From NCBI GenBank assembly GCA_963715675.1, contig OY970265.1, positions 3,782,001-3,846,000 of the forward strand: 64,000 nt of DNA, given 5' to 3'. The notes under the pieces were generated by a model, which was not told the DNA's origin, searched no databases, and saw nothing but the letters and a program-made list of their open reading frames with translations. The DNA comes from DASVWZ01 sp963715675 (GTDB lineage: Bacteria > Acidobacteriota > Terriglobia > Terriglobales > Acidobacteriaceae). The stretch's first letter is position 1; each line of letters begins with the position of its first letter. The position numbers and the translations under genes were made by a program. Shown in pieces: positions 58,179 through 64,000 of this stretch.

Positions 58179-58244
58179 GCGGCTCAATAAGCGAAATGGC
58201 CTGTTCTCGACACTTAGCGCGTCCATGGTCGAGAATAGAGCCGC
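58179..58244. repeat. Nested inverted repeat after purB
   Basis: Outer arms GCGGCTC (58179-58185) and GAGCCGC (58238-58244); inner arms TTCTCGAC (58204-58211) and GTCGAGAA (58228-58235). A 66-base nested hairpin between purB and the next gene, without a T-tract. Confidence 0.6.
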
Positions 58245-58260
58245 CTGATAAGGTGGGGCG

Positions 58261-58863
58261 ATGAACGTGATGACCGATGACGAGGTACGCGCATTTGAGC
58301 AGAAGCATTCATGGGCGACCGGGATAAAGAGCGACGAGTGCGGAAATCTCTACTACGACTCACCTAGAGCTAGCTGCATTACGTTGAACTACCCGGAGAC
58401 TCCCCTACGGGTGACCTATGTCGCACGCTTGATATCGATGCTCGGCACTGGTTCGGACGAAGCCCAGTTTAATGGCTCGCTGCTCTGGGTGCGGTTATGG
58501 ACGATTGGTAGTCCGCAGCTAGAAAAGAGCGGGTGGAGGCTGGTGGAGCGTATGCGGATGGGTTTTGGAGAACTTCGGCCACTCGGGACCGCGAGTGGAC
58601 ACTGGTTCCGTTCTGACGAGATTACTGACCTCGCCGCCTTCATCGTGCCGTGCTTCGTGTACCAGTGGGATGCTTACGTTGTTCCGGCCAACGCCGGTTG
58701 TTTCGCTTTCATCAGCCACGACGGGTTCTGGTGTGTGGCAACAAGAGACGCAGAAGCACACCAGCAGATATGGGTTGATTTGAAAGATTTGGGGCCGCGC
58801 ATCGATGAGTCCGGAAGGCAGCGATTTTGTAGACCCAACGCACTTTCTCAGGGCCCGGCTTAA
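58261..58863 (+). CDS. Protein of unknown function
   Basis: 200 residues; ATG at 58261 with AAGGTGGGG upstream. No recognised family. It is soluble, aromatic-rich (GHWFRSDEI, FVYQWDAYVV, HDGFWCVATRD), with predicted beta strands in the second half, and no signal peptide or membrane segment. Codon use is less biased towards G/C than in neighbours, which could mean transfer. It stands between purB and the BON-domain gene. Confidence 0.65.
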   Translation: MNVMTDDEVRAFEQKHSWATGIKSDECGNLYYDSPRASCITLNYPETPLRVTYVARLISMLGTGSDEAQFNGSLLWVRLWTIGSPQLEKSGWRLVERMRMGFGELRPLGTASGHWFRSDEITDLAAFIVPCFVYQWDAYVVPANAGCFAFISHDGFWCVATRDAEAHQQIWVDLKDLGPRIDESGRQRFCRPNALSQGPA

Positions 58864-58988
58864 GGGCCCGCACCCCAGCTGTTGAAACATCGGGCCATGT
58901 TCACTCGTTGACCTGTGATCTGAGACTGCCCCATCGACCTTCCCGAAACTTCTTTACATTTCTTTGCAATTTCCCGCGCAACATTGAT

Positions 58989-59004
58989 TTAACCGTCTGG
59001 TTAA
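58989..59004. promoter_or_regulatory. Palindromic operator upstream of the BON-domain gene
   Basis: TTAACC, GTCT, GGTTAA: a perfect 6-bp palindrome of the form often bound by TetR-family repressors. It lies 27 bases before the ATG at 59032, in the promoter region. Confidence 0.5.
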
Positions 59005-59031
59005 TACATACAGATGGGGAGGTCCATTGCG

Positions 59032-59790
59032 ATGAAGAACATTGTCAGGATTTTGAGTTTGAGCATTTTGTTGGGGATGGCGAGCAGTGCGCTGGCCGCG
59101 GAGAACGCAGGCACCAGCCGCAATGACGAGGCGATTCAGGCCGCAGTTACGAGTCAACTGGCTAGCAAGCAGGAATTCCGGGGGGTGCAGGCATCGGTGG
59201 AGGGCGGCATCGTGACCCTGACAGGCAGCGTGGATGTATTGCAGCAAAAGCTGGACGCGGCCAGAAAAGTGCGGAAGACGGAGAATGTCCAGGGCGTGCG
59301 CAACCTAGTTGCGGTGCAAGGGAAAGATGTGCCGGACGCCGAGTTGACGGCCCAACTGGATCGCAAGCTGTACTACGACCGCATGGGATATGACATTGCG
59401 TTTAGCTTCGTCACCGCATCGGTCGAAAACGGTGTGGCCACCCTGAACGGCGAGGCTCGCACGGATTTCGACCGCGACTCCGCTCTGGCGCTGGTGGATG
59501 CCACACCGGGCGTAAAAGACGTGGTGAACAACGTGAAAGTTGCGCCGTCTTCAATGTCCGACGACCAGATTCGGGTGAGCGCGCTGCGGGCGATCTACCG
59601 CGATCCGGTGTTGCGCCGCTACGCGATTGATCCGGCCCGACCAATTCGTATTGTGGTCGATCGCGGGACGCTGAGTCTCTATGGCACGGTCGCCGATAAG
59701 ATGGCCAAGCAGATTGCCGGGATGAGGGCATCTCAGGTGTTTGGAGCGTTCGCCGTGAAAAACAATCTCGAGGTGGCGAAGAAGTCGTAG
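59032..59790 (+). CDS. Exported protein with three BON domains
   Basis: 252 residues from ATG 59032, with GGGAGG 10 bases upstream and a signal peptide (VRILSLSILLGMASSALAA). Three BON (OsmY-type) domains are visible at about 30-95, 100-170 and 180-245, each with a strand reading such as GIVTLTGSV, GVATLNGEA and GTLSLYGTV. These domains bind membranes or phospholipids and are common in envelope-stress proteins such as OsmY. An operator-like palindrome precedes the gene. Confidence 0.88.
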   Translation: MKNIVRILSLSILLGMASSALAAENAGTSRNDEAIQAAVTSQLASKQEFRGVQASVEGGIVTLTGSVDVLQQKLDAARKVRKTENVQGVRNLVAVQGKDVPDAELTAQLDRKLYYDRMGYDIAFSFVTASVENGVATLNGEARTDFDRDSALALVDATPGVKDVVNNVKVAPSSMSDDQIRVSALRAIYRDPVLRRYAIDPARPIRIVVDRGTLSLYGTVADKMAKQIAGMRASQVFGAFAVKNNLEVAKKS

Positions 59791-59876
59791 GTAGAGCGAG
59801 AGCGAGTCCAGAGTTCTTGCGGCCATAGGCAACCGCCGGGCTTCCCCGGCAGGTTGTCTCCGCAAGAGGATCCCTG

Positions 59877-60770
59877 TTAGCGACGTGCAACCCCTGGAAT
59901 GATTCCCACCACCGCCAGCATTCGTCCGGTGATGCCATTTTCGGCGCGATGTGAAAACAGCAGATCGGGACGGCAGGCAGTGCACAACGGTGAAGCGTCA
60001 ATGTATTTGCGGGCCACTCCGGCATCCAGGAGCTGACGGCGGTTTGCCTCCACCAGATCAAGGAAGATTTTCTTGGGAAACTCGCTATGCCCTGGAGCTC
60101 GGGCGCTGAGAAATAGCAGAGGGTACTTTTCGCGAATCTCGTCGGAATCCTTGGTTTCACGAAACAACTCCGCCGCATAGGCGAATTGCGATTCGAATTT
60201 CTCGCGAACCTCAGGCCCAACCCGGTAGCAGCAGTTGTGAATTCCAGGGCCGATCGCCGCGCGAATGTCACGCGGAACACTGCCGAAACGCCCGCGCATC
60301 TCTCCCACCGCCTTCTCGACGATTCTTTTCACGGTACCCCGCCAGCCGGCGTGTACGACTCCAACCGCTTTGCGCCTGGTGTCGACCAGAATTATCGGGA
60401 GGCAGTCGGCGGTTTGAACGGCAAGCAGAATGCCGGGTGCTTGAATAAGCAGGCCGTCGCCGGCCAGGAGACTCTCAGGAACCTGGGACACGCAGTGAAT
60501 CAAGTCGGAATGGATCTGGCGAAGGGTGATGAGCAGCCAGGGCCTCTTGCCAGTAGTGGCGCCAATTTGCCGCAAAAACGCCGAACGGTTGCTCTCCACT
60601 GCGGCGCGCGAATCGTGTTTGGTGAATCCCAGGTTGAGAGCCTTTCCGCCATAGACTCGCGACGATCCTCCTGCTCGGGTGGAAAACCCATGCAAGAGCC
60701 ACGGGATCTTGCTGAGGCCTTCGGCGGACAAAACTGTGAGGCTGGTTTGCTTGGAAACCTGCGTTGGCAC
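59877..60770 (-). CDS. pgeF: Peptidoglycan editing factor PgeF (YfiH family)
   Basis: 297 residues. The family metal site is seen as TLRQIHSDLI, TADCLPIILVD and VVHAGWRGT, with C-terminal CTAC and LLFSHRAENGITGRML. PgeF removes misplaced L-Ser from UDP-MurNAc in E. coli; older names are polyphenol oxidase or laccase-domain protein. It lies 68 bases downstream of the amidase gene, same strand, so the two may be co-transcribed. Confidence 0.92.
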   Translation of the reverse strand: MPTQVSKQTSLTVLSAEGLSKIPWLLHGFSTRAGGSSRVYGGKALNLGFTKHDSRAAVESNRSAFLRQIGATTGKRPWLLITLRQIHSDLIHCVSQVPESLLAGDGLLIQAPGILLAVQTADCLPIILVDTRRKAVGVVHAGWRGTVKRIVEKAVGEMRGRFGSVPRDIRAAIGPGIHNCCYRVGPEVREKFESQFAYAAELFRETKDSDEIREKYPLLFLSARAPGHSEFPKKIFLDLVEANRRQLLDAGVARKYIDASPLCTACRPDLLFSHRAENGITGRMLAVVGIIPGVARR

Positions 60771-60838
60771 CAGACTATGTTAACCTCTGTTCCGGCCAAA
60801 GTGGCATACTCGATGGCCCGGTGCATACCATGTAAAGA

Positions 60839-62221
60839 TCAGATCAGTGCCGGCTCGCGCTTGTGCCATTCGGTCGCATGCTGGTAGGCATAGGCGACTT
60901 GCAAGGCTCGCGCCTCGTCCCGGAGCGGCGCGATGATCTGCAATCCGATCGGCAGGCCGGAGCTGGAGAATCCGCAGGGCACCGAGATGGCGGGCAATCC
61001 CCATACGTTCACCGGACGTGTATTTCGCAGCAAAAGGATTTCGCGCGGCCGCAGCAGATCTGGGTTTTCCTTTAACTCGGCGATCGCGGGCGCAAGGATC
61101 GGAGCCGTCGGAGTCACCAGAACCTCGACATCCTCGAAAACAGGAGCGGTGCTGGCACGAATTTCCTGGAGTTCATGCCGGTATTTCAGCATTTCCGCGG
61201 GCGTGACCTTCTCTCCTGTGCGAATGCGCCGCAGAGTTTCGGGTTGATAAAGTTCCGGGCTGCGAGCCACGTCCGCATCGTGGACGGCGTAGGATTCCCC
61301 GCTCTGCAGGGTGCGATCGGTTGAGACCGGGACATTCAGGGGGCGAACCGCCCCTCCCAGTTGCTCCAGCACGGAAAGGGCCGCTTGAACTGCCAACTCA
61401 ACCTCGGGATCAAGATTCTCATAGAAGAACTGCGTGGGGATTCCGATTCTTATCGTCCGGATCTCCTCTGCCGACGTTGCCGGAAAATCCCACATCGTCA
61501 GGTGGTCAGGCTCGCTCTGACCCTTCGGATCGCTGCTGGCAATGGCCCGGAACACCATCGCCGCATCCTCGACCGTACGCGTAAGCGGGCCCACATGGTC
61601 GAAAGAAGGAGCAAGCGGAATAACACCCTTGGTACTGACTCGCCCATAGGTCGGCTTCAATCCCACAATTCCGCACAGGGCCGCAGGTTCACGGATCGAA
61701 CCCGCGGTATCTGTGCCAATTGCGGCAAAGCACATCCCCGCGGCAACCGCGCTTGCCGATCCTCCCGAGGATCCTCCTGCGATATGGGCAGGATTCCAGG
61801 GATTACGAACCTCACCGAAGCAGCTGATCATCGAGCTTCCGCCATAGGCGAACTCATGCAGATTCTGTTTCCCCAGCACAACGGCACCGGCATTTTTGAG
61901 GCGCCGTACAACTTCCGCGTCTTCGGTAGGGGTCCGGTCGCGGAACAAGGCGCTACCCGCGGTTGTAGCCACGCCGGCGGTGTCGATGAGATCCTTGATC
62001 CCGATCGGAATTCCGTGCAACGGGCCACGCCAGTTCCCTCTCTGGATCTCCGCCTCGGCGGACGTTGCTTCTGCCAACGCTGAGTCGGCGGTCACAGTAA
62101 TGAAGGCGTTGAGCCTGGGATTGAGTCTTCTGATTCTCTCCAGACAGTGCTGGGTTAGCTCCACAGGTGAGAGCTGCCGCTTGCGAATCAGGTCTGAGGC
62201 TTGGCCAATGGACATTAGCAC
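60839..62221 (-). CDS. Amidase signature-family enzyme (GatA-like)
   Basis: 460 residues from GTG 62221, chosen because GGAAG lies 8 bases upstream; ATG 62215 is also possible. The Ser-cisSer-Lys triad is visible: Lys in IGIKDLIDTAGVATTAGS, the Gly/Ser-rich signature AGGSSGGSASAVAAG, and the nucleophile in DTAGSIREPAALCG. Amidases of this family hydrolyse amides or, as GatA, provide ammonia for Gln-tRNA/Asn-tRNA. There is no gatB or gatC beside it, so it is more likely a stand-alone amidase. Confidence 0.9.
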   Translation of the reverse strand: MLMSIGQASDLIRKRQLSPVELTQHCLERIRRLNPRLNAFITVTADSALAEATSAEAEIQRGNWRGPLHGIPIGIKDLIDTAGVATTAGSALFRDRTPTEDAEVVRRLKNAGAVVLGKQNLHEFAYGGSSMISCFGEVRNPWNPAHIAGGSSGGSASAVAAGMCFAAIGTDTAGSIREPAALCGIVGLKPTYGRVSTKGVIPLAPSFDHVGPLTRTVEDAAMVFRAIASSDPKGQSEPDHLTMWDFPATSAEEIRTIRIGIPTQFFYENLDPEVELAVQAALSVLEQLGGAVRPLNVPVSTDRTLQSGESYAVHDADVARSPELYQPETLRRIRTGEKVTPAEMLKYRHELQEIRASTAPVFEDVEVLVTPTAPILAPAIAELKENPDLLRPREILLLRNTRPVNVWGLPAISVPCGFSSSGLPIGLQIIAPLRDEARALQVAYAYQHATEWHKREPALI

Positions 62222-62342
62222 GCGACTATCTTCCAAAGGGCAAGATAGCACCTTCTACGCTGCCCAGTCTTGCGTGCCAGCGCCGGCCGGGACAGTAAGC
62301 CCGCTCCATGGCTTGGAGGAATGCCGAGCACGCGCCCCTATT

Positions 62343-62362
62343 CATCGTGTTACGATATAATA
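62343..62362 (+). promoter_or_regulatory. MarR-type operator and -10 box upstream of actA
   Basis: CATCGTGTTACGATATAATA: the palindrome ATCGT-GTT-ACGAT runs into a perfect TATAAT (62356-62361). It differs from the marR-clc site in 2 of 20 bases. About 230 bases before actA. Confidence 0.65.
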
Positions 62363-62458
62363 GTGGCGATTTTGGGGTGAAGGGGTCGATGTCTCCGGCC
62401 GTATGTTGTGGCGCGGGCCATGGACGGAATGATGCTTTTCGGTGCAGCCGCCCAGCAG

Positions 62459-62488
62459 TTCACAAAACAGCGCGGCCTGTTTTATAAT
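62459..62488 (+). promoter_or_regulatory. Second promoter upstream of actA
   Basis: TTCACA (62459-62464), 18 bases, TATAAT (62483-62488). Closer to actA than the MarR-type site and with a near-consensus -35. Confidence 0.6.
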
Positions 62489-62504
62489 CACGAGTTTGCG
62501 TATA

Positions 62505-62528
62505 GAGGTCACTAGGGTCTGTGACCTC
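62505..62528 (+). promoter_or_regulatory. Inverted repeat in the actA leader
   Basis: GAGGTCAC, TAGGGTCT, GTGACCTC: a perfect 8-bp inverted repeat starting about 10 bases after the expected start of the second promoter. Either an operator or a 5' leader hairpin. Confidence 0.55.
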
Positions 62529-62593
62529 CTAACCAAGACAAGCACAACCGGGGAAAGGCCAGGTTTTTCCCTTAGGTTTGAAACTCCTGACCG

Positions 62594-63289
62594 ATGCAGA
62601 TTTATCATCGTCGCGCGAATTCAATCTCCCGGGTATCGATCTACGGCTCCGTCTTTTTGATCGCGGTGCTGCTATGGGCATGTCTGGAGTGGCAGCGCTC
62701 GCCCTATGTCACCTACGCCAAGGTGGCGCGGCCGCAACCGGTGCCGTTCAGCCATCAGCACCACGTTGGCGGACTCGGGCTGGATTGTCGCTACTGCCAT
62801 ACCTCGGTGGAAACATCCAGTTTCGCGGGGATCCCGCCGACCTCAACCTGCATGAATTGCCACCGCCAGATCTGGACTGGGGCTCCCATGCTCGAACCAG
62901 TGCGCGAGAGCTACCGCAGCGGAAAATCGCTGGTCTGGAACCGGGTGAACGATCTGCCCGACTTCGTTTACTTCAATCATAGTATTCACATCCATAAGGG
63001 CGTGGGATGCAACACCTGTCACGGCCCGGTGGACCGCATGCCGCTGATGTATAACTACGCTTCTCTGCAGATGGAGTGGTGTTTGGACTGTCATCGCGCA
63101 CCGGAGAAGTATCTGCGTCCGCGGGATCAGGTGTTCAACATGCGGTATGAGCAACCATCGAGTTTAAGGCCCGTCGCCCTCGACGGTAAACAATATACGG
63201 AGCAGCTTTCTCTGGGCAGGGACTTGGCACAGAAGTACAAGTTGCGGACGGTAGCGGACATTACCAGTTGCTCGACTTGCCACCGCTAA
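62594..63289 (+). CDS. actA: Pentahaem cytochrome c, ActA subunit of Alternative Complex III
   Basis: 231 residues. One N-terminal membrane span (SIYGSVFLIAVLLWACL) then five CxxCH haem sites: CRYCH, CMNCH, CNTCH, CLDCH, and CSTCH. This matches ActA, which passes electrons from the menaquinol-oxidising ACIII to cytochrome c or oxidase. Additional His residues (VPFSHQHHVGGLG, FNHSIHIHKG) may be distal haem ligands. actB begins 35 bases after the stop. Two promoters and a palindrome precede it. Confidence 0.93.
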   Translation: MQIYHRRANSISRVSIYGSVFLIAVLLWACLEWQRSPYVTYAKVARPQPVPFSHQHHVGGLGLDCRYCHTSVETSSFAGIPPTSTCMNCHRQIWTGAPMLEPVRESYRSGKSLVWNRVNDLPDFVYFNHSIHIHKGVGCNTCHGPVDRMPLMYNYASLQMEWCLDCHRAPEKYLRPRDQVFNMRYEQPSSLRPVALDGKQYTEQLSLGRDLAQKYKLRTVADITSCSTCHR

Positions 63290-63324
63290 CGGGATCGAAT
63301 CAAGGCGAAGAAGAATCACCAGAA

Positions 63325-64000
63325 ATGAAGATGGCAGAAAACAATATTAAGCGGCATCCCGAGGATGTGTGCCCGGGCAAAAAGAAGGCGCTCGACCTCG
63401 GCACAGCTGAGGCCCGTATTGCGGCAACCCAAGGTCCGGAATTCTGGCGCAGCCTGGAGGAACTGGCGGGAAGCGCCGAATTCCGCGAGATGATGCACCG
63501 GGAATTTCCCCAGGGCGCGTCGGAATGGCTGGATGCGGTCTCTCGCCGGGGCTTCATGAAGCTCATGGGGGCCTCGCTGGCCATGGCGGGCATGACTGCC
63601 TGCACTAAGCAGCCGCTCGAACCGATCGTGCCGTACGTAAAGCAGCCGGAAGAAGTGGTGCCCGGGCGGCCATTGTTCTTTGCAACCGCGTTTACGCTGG
63701 GTGGGTATGCTTCGCCGCTATTGGTCGAAAGCCATCTTTATCGTCCCACGAAGGTTGAGGGCAATGACAAGCACCCGGCGAGTTTGGGTGGTACGGACAT
63801 CTTTGCCCAAGCTTCGATCCTTGGGATGTATGATCCCGACCGCTCCCAAAACATCACCTTTATGGGTGAAGGAACCACCTGGGGAGCCTTTCTCGGAGCG
63901 ATGCGCCGGCAGTTGGAAGCGCAGAAGTCGAGCCAGGGGGCGGGCATTCGCATTCTGACTCGCACAGTTTCTTCCCCCACGCTTGCCGATCAGCTGCGCA
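63325..64000 (+). CDS. actB: ActB, iron-sulfur/molybdopterin-type subunit of Alternative Complex III (5' part)
   Basis: The open frame starts ATG at 63325 (ATG 63331 also possible) and runs past the window end, about 225 residues. A TPEFWRSLEELA-like start (PEFWRSLEELAGS, FREMMHREFP) and an unusually internal Tat signal, VSRRGFMKLMGASLAMAG (about residues 72-90), are the hallmarks of the Tat-variant molybdopterin oxidoreductase-like ActB. The following CTKQPLEPIVPYVKQPEEVVPG and RPLFFATAF match its N-domain. It carries Fe-S clusters in the family; those motifs lie beyond the window. Confidence 0.9.
   Translation, partial: MKMAENNIKRHPEDVCPGKKKALDLGTAEARIAATQGPEFWRSLEELAGSAEFREMMHREFPQGASEWLDAVSRRGFMKLMGASLAMAGMTACTKQPLEPIVPYVKQPEEVVPGRPLFFATAFTLGGYASPLLVESHLYRPTKVEGNDKHPASLGGTDIFAQASILGMYDPDRSQNITFMGEGTTWGAFLGAMRRQLEAQKSSQGAGIRILTRTVSSPTLADQLR

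Noticed and set aside
60863..62083. Plus-strand frames opposite the amidase
   Set aside because: The amidase triad motifs are intact on the minus strand; the other frames have low-complexity Arg/Pro-rich products.

Overview
The window looks like a chromosomal segment of an Acidobacteriota bacterium, most likely class Terriglobia. That is inferred from family content: an Oar-like TonB-dependent receptor with an N-terminal carboxypeptidase-regulatory domain, a GWxTD-domain protein, three GloVer tandem-repeat proteins, a fused E1 alpha/beta dehydrogenase, and the start of an Alternative Complex III operon (actA, actB). The 16S and 23S genes present could settle the taxonomy, but I could not run a comparison.

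Layout. 1-6.3 kb: end of an unidentified gene, lon with an HspR-type HAIR operator over its ribosome binding site, a secreted beta-propeller protein, a 32-codon membrane miniprotein, a membrane protein, and a REP-associated transposase (RAYT) flanked by REP hairpins. 6.3-13.5 kb: a complete minus-strand rRNA operon (16S, tRNA-Ile, tRNA-Ala, a small protein gene, 23S, 5S) whose spacers carry arrays of imperfect 7-bp repeats in inverted pairs, with 5S-flank duplications and a frameshifted gene just past the 5S end. 14-26.8 kb: TetR/DUF5367, a GloVer protein, a cupin protein, a PAS-GGDEF-EAL protein, a MerR-TPR protein, an OlsF-like acyltransferase overlapping a PhoU-like gene, then murG and murC. 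26.8-29.6 kb: a repeat-rich non-coding tract and a MacA/MacB-ATPase pair without a permease. 30-41 kb: cell-surface and outer-membrane proteins (GloVer, a beta-helix protein with a phage-fibre-like tail, GWxTD, carboxypeptidase-regulatory, Oar-like receptor). 41-51.4 kb: an exported protein, a possible transglutaminase-like protein, a HAD phosphatase, fused E1 dehydrogenase, a third GloVer, a second propeller paralogue, and aconitase. 51.5-54.3 kb: a higBA toxin-antitoxin module separated from a GIY-YIG gene by an IS5-family element with CTAG target duplication. 54.4-64 kb: MarR plus ClC channel, purB, a BON-domain protein, pgeF, an amidase, and actA/actB running off the window.

The most interesting signals are regulatory or structural: a 20-bp promoter/operator shared by the marR-clc and actA upstream regions (18 of 20 bases identical), the HAIR site at lon, the heptamer-periodic rRNA spacers, a protein gene inside the rRNA operon, a predicted leaderless higB transcript with its operator in the promoter spacer, and the permease-less MacA/ATPase pair, which fits the orphaned ADOP permeases known from Acidobacteria. 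No CRISPR array, prophage or complete novel defence system was seen. Coordinates of short sites were counted by eye and may be off by a base or two.
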